Shown piece by piece: positions 10,101-18,747 of a DNA stretch of 64,000 nt. The position numbers and the translations under genes were made by a program. Source of the stretch: LD21 sp963715785 (GTDB lineage: Bacteria; Bacteroidota; Bacteroidia; Bacteroidales; VadinHA17); the NCBI GenBank assembly GCA_963715785.1, contig OY970276.1, forward strand, positions 2,852,001-2,916,000, in the 5' to 3' direction. How positions within the stretch are numbered: position 1 is the stretch's first letter; the number at the start of each line of letters is the position of its first letter. The notes below the pieces were generated by a model. The model had not been told where the DNA came from and did no database searches. It worked only from the letters and a program-made list of their open reading frames with translations.

Positions 10101-10485
10101 ATGTGTTTTCGCCCGTACCGGCCCATACAATTGAAGTGTTATCGGGGTCCATGGCGAGACATCCGATTGCATAAGCTCCATATTTGTCAAATACCGGAGA
10201 CCATGTTGTGCCATCATTTGTAGTTTTCCAGATACTGCCCGCTGCAACACCGGCATAAATCTCGGAATGATTTTTCGGATTAACCGCAAAATCTGATATC
10301 CTTCCGGAGGCCCAGGCAGGTCCGATACTTCTGAATTTTAGTCCTGAGAAGGCAGCGGAGAGTACAGTATCCTTTTTCTCTGTCACTTTCGTCTGGTCCT
10401 TAGAAGGCTGCTTTTTCTTCTGTGCCGTACCATTCAAGCCAATAAAGAATGCAAGAATGATTGCGATGAAAAGATTCTTTTTCAT
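7192..10485 (-). CDS. Large exported BNR/Asp-box (sortilin/VPS10-like) beta-propeller protein
   Basis: 1097 residues with an N-terminal signal peptide (MKKNLFIAIILAFFIGLNGTA). About ten Asp-box motifs of S/T-x-D-x-G-x-T/S-W type (SEDGGASW, TSDGGKTW, SKDAGKTW, TEDGGKNW, SSDKGKTW) build one or two propellers over residues 50-730. The C-terminal third is non-repetitive, with an Ig-like segment and a helical tail. Such proteins are called WD40/YVTN/BNR repeat or glycosyl hydrolase in databases, but catalysis is not evident. The cellular place is periplasm or cell surface; no T9SS sorting domain is seen at the C terminus. It stands alone on its strand. Confidence 0.8.
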   Translation of the reverse strand: MKKNLFIAIILAFFIGLNGTAQKKKQPSKDQTKVTEKKDTVLSAAFSGLKFRSIGPAWASGRISDFAVNPKNHSEIYAGVAAGSIWKTTNDGTTWSPVFDKYGAYAIGCLAMDPDNTSIVWAGTGENTSQRQLGYGDGVYKSEDGGASWKNMGLKESRQIGMIAIDPRNTDVVYVAAEGSIWGPGGDRGLYKTSDGGKTWIKMLEISDNTGVNNVVLDPRNPDVIYATSEQRRRHVYTKIGGGPESAVYKSKDAGKTWDKIMKGLPTVDIGGMGLAISPVNPDVLYIIMEAAGESSGFYRTEDRGSSWEKMSSYASSGQYFNEIYCDPKNVDKVYSLETVSKYTLDGGRTWTNIGNNERHVDDHAIWVDPTDTKHFYIGGDGGIYETFDEGKNFIFKSNLPVSQFYRVSVDNALPFYNIYGGTQDNNSMGGPSRNIKRDGVINDEWKVTVGGDGFWVANDPENEDIVYTESQYGNAALWDKKSEEALDIKPVPGKGEKTFRWYWDTPLIISPHDNKRIYIAANIVFRSDDRGRSWQEISGDLSRNEDRNKFKVMGKYWSVDAVAKDVSTSLWGLVVSLAESKAKKDLLYAGTDDGVISVTEDGGKNWTKYTSFPGIPEYTLVSDILPDKFDENVVYASFNNMLSDDFKPYILKSSDKGKTWTSITKGLPANGTIHTIQQDNINPNLLFAGSEFGFYFSIDGGNEWIEFKTGLPTIAVRDIALQERESDLVLATFGRGFYVLDDYSPLRNFTKEILEKEGNIFPIRDAKMYVQADGFDNQGSMYFKAPNPAFGATFTYFVKDVPKTAKELRQEKEKILFKKGEPIPQPSIADLDAEAREIKPYLIFTVTDEKGDIIKRMYKSAEKGVNRVTWNFTYEVISPVTTDKFDPLSSGSTRRSSGIQVMPGTYKVSLALFAKDQIKELAAEVPFVCKPLNLATFPAKHPDIRSAWINEASDLARSIYGTISYTSELQNKINAVMQALHETPGATPEMMQEAERINNELINIKYRFNGPEAKASEEELPPMEVPLVQRLSAMASATYGTTTDITAIAKDQLNILKTDFPPVLERVKKAGIDLQNLDKQLDSIKAPWTPGRVPVL

Positions 10486-10606
10486 GATATCAGATATTTA
10501 CTGGTTATTTGTTTAAGATTTACGCTAAGATAAGAAAATCCTTCACTTCATTTTTAAGGACGAAGGGATTTTGTTTACTTTGTGTTATATTCTTTAAAAT
10601 AGTAAA

Positions 10607-11356
10607 ATGACAAACTTTTCAGATATTCTTTCAGACAGAAGAACAATCAGGAAATATTCCTCGGAACCTGTTGACGGAATTCTGCTTGATGAACTGCTTG
10701 AACTGGGATGCCAGGCTTCTACAACCGGGAATATGCAGGTGTACAGCATTGTGATAACAAGGGATAATCAGAAAAAAACAGAGCTAGCCCCGGTACATTT
10801 TAATCAGAAAATGGTCACTGAAGCTCCTGTGGTTCTGACATTCTGTGCCGATTTTAACAGGTTTAACAAATGGTGCCTTCTGCGTAATGCCGAACCTGGT
10901 TATGATAATTTCCTGTCGTTCATGACTGCGGCTATAGATGCATTACTTGTTGCACAAACCGTTTGTATTGCAGCAGAATCGAAAGGCCTTGGTATCTGTT
11001 ACCTGGGAACAACAACATATAATGCGGATAAGATCATTGAAATTCTGAAGCTTCCTTCAGGAGTAGTGCCGGTTACAACTGTTACTCTTGGCTGGCCGGC
11101 TGAAAATCCTGATCAGCCTGACCGGCTGCCTCTGCCAGCCGTCATTCATGAAGAGATTTATAAGGATTATACAAATGAGGATATTATCAGGTATTACAAG
11201 GAAAAGGAGGGGAGAGTCGATTCGCAGCAATTCGTCAGGGAGAATGGTAAGGAAACACTGGCACAGGTCTTTACGGATGTCAGATATAAAAAAGCCGATA
11301 ATGTTTATTTTTCAGAAGTATTATTGAAGGTTTTAAAAACCCAGGGATTCATGTAG
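10607..11356 (+). CDS. Nitroreductase family FMN oxidoreductase
   Basis: 249 residues. The N terminus has the family signature DRRTIRKYSSEPVD, where Arg/Ser residues hold FMN phosphate. Later come GNMQVYS and the GLGICYLGTT segment typical of NfsA/Frp-like flavin reductases. It would reduce nitro compounds, quinones or flavin with NAD(P)H in the cytosol. The 3' end overlaps the convergent SDR gene by 8 bp, so the two share a transcription end region. Confidence 0.82.
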   Translation: MTNFSDILSDRRTIRKYSSEPVDGILLDELLELGCQASTTGNMQVYSIVITRDNQKKTELAPVHFNQKMVTEAPVVLTFCADFNRFNKWCLLRNAEPGYDNFLSFMTAAIDALLVAQTVCIAAESKGLGICYLGTTTYNADKIIEILKLPSGVVPVTTVTLGWPAENPDQPDRLPLPAVIHEEIYKDYTNEDIIRYYKEKEGRVDSQQFVRENGKETLAQVFTDVRYKKADNVYFSEVLLKVLKTQGFM

Positions 11357-12116
11357 AGACGCGCCTGAAACTATGATTCACACTTGCCTGCTGGGTAGGG
11401 GTGATTTCCACCTCATTTATACAGACCCGATCGGGAAGAGTGGCACAATAATAAATCACATCCGCAATATCATCGGCTGTAAGTGCATCAAATCCCTTAT
11501 ACACATTTTTTGCTTTCTGTTCATCTCCTTTAAAACGAACGAGGGAAAATTCTGTTTCTGCCATTCCGGGAGCTATCAGAGTCACCCTGATATTATTCTT
11601 AACCATGTCTATACGCATAGCTTTGGAAAGGGCTCCGACAGCAAATTTGGAAGCACAATATGCGTTACCATTTTCATAGACTTCTTTTCCCGCAATAGAT
11701 CCTAAATTAAAAATATGACCTTTATTTCTTGCAACCATCAATGGTGCCACTGCTCTTGTAACGTAAAGCAATCCCTTTACATTTGTGTCAATCATCCTGT
11801 CCCAGTCATCAATATTTCCCGATTGAATATGATCGAGTCCCACAGCCAGACCTGCATTATTTACCAGTATGTCAATCTGCTTCCATTCTTCAGGCAGCCT
11901 GTCAATAATTGATGAGACTTCATCTCTGTCCCTGACATCAAAACAAAGTGAGAGAACTTTAATATTTCCAATATTTTTAAGTTCCCTTTCCAGGTCATCA
12001 AGCAGCTCCTTCCTTCTTCCCGTAATTAATATGTTGTAACCGTTCGATGCGAATCTTATGGCGGTAGCTTTCCCGAATCCTGTCGTAGCGCCTGTGATCA
12101 TTATTGTCCTGTTCAT
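11349..12116 (-). CDS. Short-chain dehydrogenase/reductase (YdfG-like)
   Basis: 255-residue classical SDR. The cofactor motif TGATTGFG is at residues 8-15, NNAG at 86-89, and the catalytic Ser140-Tyr153-Lys157 set lies in LGS and YCASK. The RR after beta-2 (TGRRKE) favours NADP. It resembles the 3-hydroxy acid/serine dehydrogenase subgroup, but the substrate is not certain. I chose Met at 12116 (MNRTIMITG); an in-frame upstream extension to 12182 is AT-rich, would add a 22-residue non-family tail and is rejected. The 3' end overlaps the convergent nitroreductase gene. Confidence 0.85.
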   Translation of the reverse strand: MNRTIMITGATTGFGKATAIRFASNGYNILITGRRKELLDDLERELKNIGNIKVLSLCFDVRDRDEVSSIIDRLPEEWKQIDILVNNAGLAVGLDHIQSGNIDDWDRMIDTNVKGLLYVTRAVAPLMVARNKGHIFNLGSIAGKEVYENGNAYCASKFAVGALSKAMRIDMVKNNIRVTLIAPGMAETEFSLVRFKGDEQKAKNVYKGFDALTADDIADVIYYCATLPDRVCINEVEITPTQQASVNHSFRRVST

Positions 12117-12214
12117 TTTATGTGTTTTATTTTTGTTATGTAAAAATAGAAATAAATTCTGACCTGGAAATTCATATTTCAATTGGGATCAAATGGTTTA
12201 TTGTTTGCTGATTC

Positions 12215-12249
12215 TTTAATATGATGAGTAGGAAATAATCCTATCTTTG
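12215..12249 (+). promoter_or_regulatory. Putative ubiE-porT promoter, Bacteroidota type
   Basis: The -7 box TATCTTTG is at 12242-12249 (consensus TAnnTTTG). A TTTA element about 23 bp upstream stands in for the -33 TTTG. It sits 33 bp before the ubiE start. Confidence 0.4.
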
Positions 12250-12281
12250 GGTCTTTTATTATTAAAGGGACTCCGCGGAAG

Positions 12282-12998
12282 ATGTTGAATGAGGATAAAA
12301 AAGCTGAAGTAGGATCGATGTTCGATTCTATCGCAGGGAAGTATGATTTTCTTAATCATTTTTTATCGTTTAACTTCGACAGGCTCTGGCGGCGCAGGGC
12401 AATAAAAATCATTTCCCGGCATTGCAAATCACCTGATATTCTTGATGTTGCAACTGGTACAGGCGATCTGGCAATTGCAGCTATGAAGCTGAACCCTTCA
12501 ATGATCCGGGGTATTGACATATCTGCCGGAATGCTTGAAATAGGCAGACAAAAAATAGAGAAAAAGGGATTTGCAGGAAAGATAGAGCTTATAAACGCTG
12601 ACTCGGAGAAGATTCCTTTTGATGACAATGTTTTTGATGTGGCAATGGTTGCATTCGGAGTCAGAAATTTCGCGGATCCTAAGAAAGGGCTTGTTGAAAT
12701 GCACAGGGTAATCAGGGAAGGAGGGATGATAATGGTGCTGGAGTTCTCGAAGCCTACAGGCTTCCCTTTTAAATTTCTCTATAATTTCTATTTCAGAAAT
12801 ATTCTTCCTGTTTTCGGAAAACTGATTTCAGGAGATAAAGCGGCATACAAATATTTGCCTGATTCAGTAATGAAATTCCCCGATAATGAGGAATTCCTCA
12901 GAATCCTTACCGGGGCAGGATACTCCGATGCACACCAGGTAAAACTGACAGGTGGTGTGGCAAGTATTTATACCGGCTTCAAATTACCGATGCAATAA
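12282..12998 (+). CDS. ubiE: Demethylmenaquinone methyltransferase UbiE/MenG
   Basis: 238-residue SAM methyltransferase of menaquinone synthesis; it methylates demethylmenaquinone at the membrane. Evidence: the N-terminal FDSIAGKYDFLNHFLSF box, SAM motif I DVATGTGDLA (about residues 46-55), AFGVRNFADP, and the C-terminal LTGGVASIYTGFK, all diagnostic of the UbiE family. Length is standard. It precedes the porT-like gene by 56 bp, a gene order seen in many T9SS-bearing Bacteroidota. Confidence 0.93.
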   Translation: MLNEDKKAEVGSMFDSIAGKYDFLNHFLSFNFDRLWRRRAIKIISRHCKSPDILDVATGTGDLAIAAMKLNPSMIRGIDISAGMLEIGRQKIEKKGFAGKIELINADSEKIPFDDNVFDVAMVAFGVRNFADPKKGLVEMHRVIREGGMIMVLEFSKPTGFPFKFLYNFYFRNILPVFGKLISGDKAAYKYLPDSVMKFPDNEEFLRILTGAGYSDAHQVKLTGGVASIYTGFKLPMQ

Positions 12999-13054
12999 TT
13001 GGAATTCAAACGAGTTTATTATCTTGTATAACCAAATCTAAACTTGAAATAGGG

Positions 13055-13771
13055 TTGAAACAAAAAGCTGCATTTACAATTCTGTTCATCTTTTTCCTGT
13101 TGAATAGCCTCATACTATCGGCTCAAAAACAGAAACCCAAGAACACATCCTGGTATGATGAGAAGCTTATTCATTTTGGATTCAGCCTGGGATTCAATAC
13201 CATGGATTTTAATATAACTCCTTCACAGGCACATTATAAGACCGACTCTTTGTATCCTTCGGTGAGTGTCCTGAATCCGGGAATAAATATACAGATTGTG
13301 ACTGATCTCAGGCCTGCTGATCATTTTGATATCAGGTTTCTTCCGGGAGTATCCTTTGGCCAGAGAATCATCCGGTTCTATAAAAACAAAGTGCTTGTCA
13401 ACGATCAGCAGAGGCTGGAATCCTCTTTTCTTGAATTTCCGCTCCTGCTCAAATATAAAGGCAACAGGCTTAATAATGTAAGACCATATGTGATAGGAGG
13501 ATTAAATTTCAGATACGATCTTGCCGGGAAAAAGGAATTTGATGATTCCAAGCCTATATATATCAGGCTTAAGAGACCCGATCTGTATTATGAAATAGGA
13601 GCGGGCCTTGATTTTTACCTTACCTATTTTAAGCTCTCCATAGAACTGAAAATGTCACAAGGCATTGGCAACGTACTCGTGCAGGAAGCTTCACCAAGCC
13701 ATCCCGAATATTTTAATGCCATTGAAAAGATTAAGTCTCAGATCTGGGTCCTTGCATTTCATTTTGAATAG
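13055..13771 (+). CDS. porT: PorT-like T9SS-associated outer-membrane beta-barrel protein
   Basis: 238 residues with a signal peptide ending at ILSAQ and a body of alternating amphipathic strands (HFGFSLGFNTMDF, YVIGGLNFRYDLAG, YYEIGAGLDFYLTYF, terminal VLAFHFE) typical of an 8-stranded outer-membrane barrel. Length, sequence character and position directly behind ubiE match PorT, needed for type IX secretion in Porphyromonas and Flavobacterium. The start is TTG at 13055, preceded by AGGG, with the signal peptide (MKQKAAFTILF) beginning there. A T9SS sorting domain at 47.0 kb agrees with an active T9SS. Confidence 0.75.
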   Translation: MKQKAAFTILFIFFLLNSLILSAQKQKPKNTSWYDEKLIHFGFSLGFNTMDFNITPSQAHYKTDSLYPSVSVLNPGINIQIVTDLRPADHFDIRFLPGVSFGQRIIRFYKNKVLVNDQQRLESSFLEFPLLLKYKGNRLNNVRPYVIGGLNFRYDLAGKKEFDDSKPIYIRLKRPDLYYEIGAGLDFYLTYFKLSIELKMSQGIGNVLVQEASPSHPEYFNAIEKIKSQIWVLAFHFE

Positions 13772-13773
13772 AA

Positions 13774-15342
13774 ATGGTGAAACTGGTTCAGATTAATCTA
13801 AGCCCGGCTGCTGCCGCGGATGAAGCAGCAATTAAAAAGATTTCTGCCTCACTTGCAGGATTTGAGCTTTCGTCTGTAACAGCTGTAAGGGTCATAAAAC
13901 GTTCAGTTGATGCACGAAAGAAAAATATTCGCGTAAATCTTTCAGTTGAAGTATTTTCAGGTACTGATTCTTCTGTTCCTTCAATAGCCCCATTCATTCC
14001 TATGGATGTAACGCTAAAGAAGGAAGTCATTATAGTAGGCGCCGGACCGGCCGGCCTTTTTGCAGCTCTGCGCTTGATTGAACTTGGATTGCGGCCCATA
14101 ATTATTGAGCGCGGCCGCGATGTATCATCAAGAAAAAAGGATATTGCGCGTATAAGCCGTGAACAACTGGTTGATCCCGAAAGTAATTATTGTTTCGGTG
14201 AAGGCGGGGCAGGAACCTACTCCGACGGGAAGCTTTATACACGATCAAAAAAGAGAGGCGATAACACGAGAGTTCTTGAACTGCTTTGCCTGCACGGTGC
14301 AAATACGAACATAATGTATGAAGCTCACCCTCATCTTGGAACTGATAAGCTTCCTGGAATTATTTCTGAGATCAGGAAATCAATTATTGATGCAGGAGGG
14401 CTTTTCATGCTCGAAAAAAAGGTTTCCGATTTTATTATTGAAGGAGACGAAATAAAAGGAGTAATTACTTCTGATAATGAACAGTTCAGATCGCCTTATG
14501 TGGTTCTCGCAACGGGTCACTCTGCCAGGGATATTTATGCTATTTGTAAAAACCGGGGCATTGAACTGGAAATGAAAACTTTTGCCATGGGGGTGAGAGT
14601 GGAACATCCGCAGGAACTGATTGACAAAATTCAATACCATGGAAATAGCAGGGGAGAGTTCCTTCCGGCTTCATCATATAATCTGGCAAAACAGGTTGAC
14701 GGCAGGGGAGTCTATTCATTCTGCATGTGTCCGGGCGGATTTATTGTGCCGTCAGCTACAGCTCAGGAAGAAGTTGTGGTGAATGGGATGTCTCCTTCCG
14801 GCAGGAATTCTCCGTACGCCAATTCAGGTATTGTTGTAGAGATACGCCCCGAGGATATAATTAAATACGGCAATTTTGGTGTAATGGCTGGTCTTGAATA
14901 TCAAAAGGAACTGGAGCGTGAAGCATGGAAAAACGGAGGACACACTCAGAGAGCCCCGGCACAGCGTCTGGCAGATTTTGTGGCAGGAGAAAATTCTTCT
15001 TCTCTGCCAAAAGTCTCATATTTCCCCGGTGTAACTTCTTCGCCTCTTCATAACTGGCTGCCCAAAGCAATTGGGCGACGGCTCAGAGACGGACTGAGAT
15101 TATTTGGTCAGGTAATGCATGGATATCTGACAAACGATGCCGCTGTTCTTGGTGTTGAATCGAGAACCTCTTCACCTTTAAGAATTCCCAGGAATCCTGA
15201 GAAGCTGCATCATATAAGAGTAAGCGGCTTATATCCATGCGGAGAAGGATCAGGATATGCCGGGGGGATTGTATCCTCAGCTGTAGATGGCATCAGAGCT
15301 GCCGAAGCAATAGCGAAAAAAGTTTCAGCTACCAGGGCTTAA
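13774..15342 (+). CDS. FAD-dependent dehydrogenase (COG2509-like)
   Basis: 522 residues. About 80 residues of alpha/beta lead precede the dinucleotide-binding GAGPAGLFAALRL (about residue 88) and ERGRDV. Further marks are the Gly-rich GEGGAGTYSDGKLYTR and the C-terminal GEGSGYAGGIVSSAVDGIRAAEA FAD-closing motif. It matches the uncharacterised FAD-dependent dehydrogenases widespread in bacteria; the substrate is unknown. It begins 2 bp behind porT, so is probably co-transcribed. The 3' end overlaps the convergent ClC gene by 4 bp. Confidence 0.85.
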   Translation: MVKLVQINLSPAAAADEAAIKKISASLAGFELSSVTAVRVIKRSVDARKKNIRVNLSVEVFSGTDSSVPSIAPFIPMDVTLKKEVIIVGAGPAGLFAALRLIELGLRPIIIERGRDVSSRKKDIARISREQLVDPESNYCFGEGGAGTYSDGKLYTRSKKRGDNTRVLELLCLHGANTNIMYEAHPHLGTDKLPGIISEIRKSIIDAGGLFMLEKKVSDFIIEGDEIKGVITSDNEQFRSPYVVLATGHSARDIYAICKNRGIELEMKTFAMGVRVEHPQELIDKIQYHGNSRGEFLPASSYNLAKQVDGRGVYSFCMCPGGFIVPSATAQEEVVVNGMSPSGRNSPYANSGIVVEIRPEDIIKYGNFGVMAGLEYQKELEREAWKNGGHTQRAPAQRLADFVAGENSSSLPKVSYFPGVTSSPLHNWLPKAIGRRLRDGLRLFGQVMHGYLTNDAAVLGVESRTSSPLRIPRNPEKLHHIRVSGLYPCGEGSGYAGGIVSSAVDGIRAAEAIAKKVSATRA

Positions 15343-17615
15343 TTCTCAGTCTGGTTAAGAAGCTGATTGCGATATGAGGTGAAAAGGGTCGATTGCGAGA
15401 CCATTCCTATATACCTGTTACGATGGTCGACTACTGGCAAATTCCAGGTCTTGGTCATTTCAAACTTAGCCATAACCTGGTTCATCCTGTCATCAACATA
15501 GACAAGGCCTGGGGCCGCTATCATAATATCTTTTATTTTTACCGAATCATACCTCGAGACATCAAACAGAAGTTTTCGGATATCATTTAATTCGATTATC
15601 CCAAAGTATTCCCTGTTCTTATTTACAACAGGGAAAATATTGCGTTTTGCACGTGTAAATATGTTTACAAGATCACCCAGAGTTGCTTCGGGGTCAACTG
15701 TCATAAAACCATTTTCCAGAATTTTATTAAGGTTCATCTGTTTTAGCAACGATTCATCCCCCGGCAGCGATTCTGGTTTCTCTTTTCCCGATTTCAGCAG
15801 ATTCAGTTCCCTGTTGTAAGCTGATATAATATCTCCAGCTGTAATTATCCCCAGAGGATGATCGGGGTTCTCAAAATCGTCAACAACTACAAGTTCATCC
15901 ACATGGTTGGCCAGCATAATTTCCTGGGCTTTGTCAATGGTATCATTTAGGCTCACCTTCAATATCTCCTTTTCGGTTATATCTGATATGATTTTGATTT
16001 CATTATCAGATTGTTGAAGCAGTAGAGGTATGTCTCTTAAATAGAAGCTGCCGCATAATTTTTTATCTTTATCAATGACCGGAAACATTCTCTGCTTTGT
16101 TTTCTTCAATGCAGCAAGAACATTTTCGACAGGCAAATCTTCCGGAAACACCATGTTGTTTTTTGTATTATTATAAGTATCCCTCACAGTTATTGTGCTG
16201 AAAATATCGTGGGCATATTCTGCAAAATGGGCCTGTGAGTATATTTTCCCGGGCACCTGGCTCTGATAAATGCTCCATTTACGAGCCACAAGAAACGATA
16301 ATGTACAGACCCACATGCTAGGGAGAAGAAGCTCATAGTTTCCGGTAAGTTCACTTACCATAATAATTGTGGATATAGGTGTATTCGCTGCTGCTGAAAA
16401 AAAACCAGCCATCCCTACAATCGCAAATGTTGATGGATCGAGAGAAAATCCCGGAAATATAAACTGAAGCAAATAGCCCGTGGCGGCTCCAAGGGTTCCT
16501 CCAATAACCATGGAAGGACCGAATACTCCTGCGCTTCCTCCCGATCCGATAGTAAAGGATGTTGCCAGGATTTTACCGATAGCCACTAAAAAAAGAATAC
16601 CCAGACCGATTTTGGAAATGCCATTTGATATTATCTCCTGCAATATTCCATACCCTCCTCCCATAATATCAATGATATATTTGCGATCTCCTGTTGAAGC
16701 AATAAGAAGGAGAACCAGTCCTCCTGTGATCAAACCTCCGATAAAAGGCTTAATAAACCTTGGGATCTTCCAGTCTGTAAAAAGCTTTCTGATGCCATAA
16801 AATGATTTCACAAAAACGAGAGCTGCAAACGCAAGTACAAGTGCCTCAATTGTATAAGGAATTAATTCCAGAGGATGAGTAAATCCATGCTGGCTGGTGT
16901 TCGAGAATATATGATCCCAGCCATATCTTATAGAATATACCGAAAAAGCTATAATCGACGATACAGCAGCGGGGAGAAGAACCTCGGCTTCCACCTCAGC
17001 AGAAGAATAAAGTACTTCTGCAGCAAAGATGGCACCGGCGAGAGGCGCCCTGAATATACTCCCTATTCCGGCCCCCATACCTGCAGCCAGCAGCCACCTG
17101 CGGGTCTTGGTATCCAGATTAAGCCTTGTTGCAAGAAAACTTCCAAAGCCTGCACCGATCTGAGCTATCGGGCCTTCCCGGCCTCCAGACCCCCCTGTGC
17201 CAATGGTGATTACAGATGCAATAAGCTTTACAATCGGGACTGTTGGCCTTATTATACCTCGTTTGCGGTGAAACGCCTTGATTGCTTCATCGGTTCCGTG
17301 TCCTTCTGCTTCGGGCGCAAATTTGAATATTATCAGTCCGGCCACCAATCCTCCAAAAGCAGGTAGAAGAACAACGAAGTAAGGGTTAAACTTTCCTGCA
17401 ATAAAACGCGACAACTGGGGTTCTCCGCCAGGACTCATCGGACTTAATCCCATGAGGTGATTCACACAAAACTCCCTTACAATTACCAGGAGACTTTGGA
17501 AAAGGATAGCCCCTAATCCACTGATAATTCCTACAATGGAACCTAATAATAACCACCTTCCAGCTGATCTGAAGTCAAATTCTTTGTTGAAGGAATAATT
17601 GCCGAATAATCTCAT
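15339..17615 (-). CDS. ClC chloride channel/antiporter with CBS domains
   Basis: 758 residues. The first 440 are a ClC membrane domain: GSGGREGPIAQ (about residues 140-150) contains the selectivity loop and gating Glu, with GSGGSAGVFGPS and the later helices of the second half. The last 300 residues are soluble CBS motifs, about four, arranged as two Bateman modules (LPVENVLAALKKT, DELVVVDDFENPDHPLGIITAGD, NIFPVVNKNREYFGIIEL, WNLPVVDHRNRYIGMVS). These probably sense adenine nucleotides. It exchanges or conducts Cl- in the inner membrane. Large but normal for bacterial ClC-CBS fusions. Confidence 0.92.
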   Translation of the reverse strand: MRLFGNYSFNKEFDFRSAGRWLLLGSIVGIISGLGAILFQSLLVIVREFCVNHLMGLSPMSPGGEPQLSRFIAGKFNPYFVVLLPAFGGLVAGLIIFKFAPEAEGHGTDEAIKAFHRKRGIIRPTVPIVKLIASVITIGTGGSGGREGPIAQIGAGFGSFLATRLNLDTKTRRWLLAAGMGAGIGSIFRAPLAGAIFAAEVLYSSAEVEAEVLLPAAVSSIIAFSVYSIRYGWDHIFSNTSQHGFTHPLELIPYTIEALVLAFAALVFVKSFYGIRKLFTDWKIPRFIKPFIGGLITGGLVLLLIASTGDRKYIIDIMGGGYGILQEIISNGISKIGLGILFLVAIGKILATSFTIGSGGSAGVFGPSMVIGGTLGAATGYLLQFIFPGFSLDPSTFAIVGMAGFFSAAANTPISTIIMVSELTGNYELLLPSMWVCTLSFLVARKWSIYQSQVPGKIYSQAHFAEYAHDIFSTITVRDTYNNTKNNMVFPEDLPVENVLAALKKTKQRMFPVIDKDKKLCGSFYLRDIPLLLQQSDNEIKIISDITEKEILKVSLNDTIDKAQEIMLANHVDELVVVDDFENPDHPLGIITAGDIISAYNRELNLLKSGKEKPESLPGDESLLKQMNLNKILENGFMTVDPEATLGDLVNIFTRAKRNIFPVVNKNREYFGIIELNDIRKLLFDVSRYDSVKIKDIMIAAPGLVYVDDRMNQVMAKFEMTKTWNLPVVDHRNRYIGMVSQSTLFTSYRNQLLNQTEN

Positions 17616-17763
17616 CTAAAATTCTAAACCCGAAGAATATAAATTATTTATATAAAATTAGTATTTTTAATTTTAACATTTGTTTCGTTTTTCAATTTTG
17701 AAGCAGTGAAAAAATGAAAACTAGTACCTATCTCTGGATAACAATAACTTAGCTTTTTTGTTA

Positions 17764-18588
17764 ATGGGAAACATCTTTAAAAAACCGTTTGGCAGAGTTG
17801 AACCTGTGAAGGAGAGGATTGTATTTGTACTGACATTCGGACTGTTTATATTCCTTTTTCTTTTTCTTTTTAAACCATTTGGCCTGGCCCAGTTAAAAAC
17901 CGTGGATCAGCTTTTTCTTACGGCAGGTTTTGGACTGGTGACCATTTCAATGCTATTTATCTTTAAATTTCTGATTGAGCCTGTTGTTATCAATGAAAAG
18001 TGGAGGTTTGGTAAGAGTCTCCTCTGGGGTTTACTTATTGCATCCAGCATAGGAGCAGCAAACTATTTTTATATATCAGTTCTCTATCCGCAGATATTTG
18101 TATTCAAATACTTTTTAGTTGCCATCTGGACGGCTATTCTTGTTGGAATAATTCCGGCCACGATCGGTTATATTGTCACATTTAACCGGATCTACAGAAG
18201 CGCATTAAGAGAGGCTTCAATACCTCCAGAACAGATATATTGGGAAAGCGAAGTCATAATAAGGGGAGGAAATCCAAAAAATGAATTCAGATATAACCCC
18301 AGAAACATTATATACCTGTGTTCTAATGACAATTATATCACTGTTGTGGAGATTAAAGGCGAAAAAATCATAAAAAACCATATCCGGGGCACCTTGAAGG
18401 GAGCCGAATCGGAGCTCAGGCGGAACACCTCTTTCGTCAGGTGCCACAAGTGTTATATTGTTAATTCAGAATATGTGGATCACATTACAGGAAATCTGCA
18501 GAATCTCAGAATAATTCTCAAATCTCATGGCATTGAAATTCCTGTTTCCCGTTCAAAAGCCAATTCTATCCTCACGAAATTCCGGTGA
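17764..18588 (+). CDS. Membrane-bound LytTR-family DNA-binding regulator
   Basis: About 274 residues. Four hydrophobic helices fill residues 20-140 (FVLTFGLFIFLFLFLFKPFG and three more). Then comes a LytTR domain (about 165-274) with YLCSNDNYITVVE, NHIRGTLKGAE, FVRCHKCYIVN and the closing IPVSRSKANSILTKF typical of the ten-stranded LytTR fold. No receiver domain is present, so the membrane part is the likely sensor, and DNA binding occurs from the membrane. I use ATG at 17764; an in-frame TTG two codons earlier is less likely. The regulatory target is unknown. Confidence 0.85.
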   Translation: MGNIFKKPFGRVEPVKERIVFVLTFGLFIFLFLFLFKPFGLAQLKTVDQLFLTAGFGLVTISMLFIFKFLIEPVVINEKWRFGKSLLWGLLIASSIGAANYFYISVLYPQIFVFKYFLVAIWTAILVGIIPATIGYIVTFNRIYRSALREASIPPEQIYWESEVIIRGGNPKNEFRYNPRNIIYLCSNDNYITVVEIKGEKIIKNHIRGTLKGAESELRRNTSFVRCHKCYIVNSEYVDHITGNLQNLRIILKSHGIEIPVSRSKANSILTKFR

Positions 18589-18596
18589 GACGATAT

Positions 18597-18620
18597 ACCG
18601 GCCTGATAATCCGGTTTTTT
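18597..18620 (+). terminator. Candidate terminator after the LytTR gene
   Basis: ACCGG (18597-18601) pairs with CCGGT (18611-18615) and is followed by six T. The stem is short, so strength is uncertain. Confidence 0.45.
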
Positions 18621-18747
18621 CATAACCTTTCACCACACAGACCGGCTGTTTGCCCCTGATCCTTTCCCTTTTGCCACTTTTTAAACTGCTGACCACTTTT
18701 CCTTTGGAGCCGATCAGAGAGGGCCATAAGTTTGCAGAAAAAAGTTA

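Noticed and set aside
16875..17366. 163-residue plus-strand frame opposite the ClC gene
   Set aside because: Antisense shadow of a well-conserved ClC coding region.
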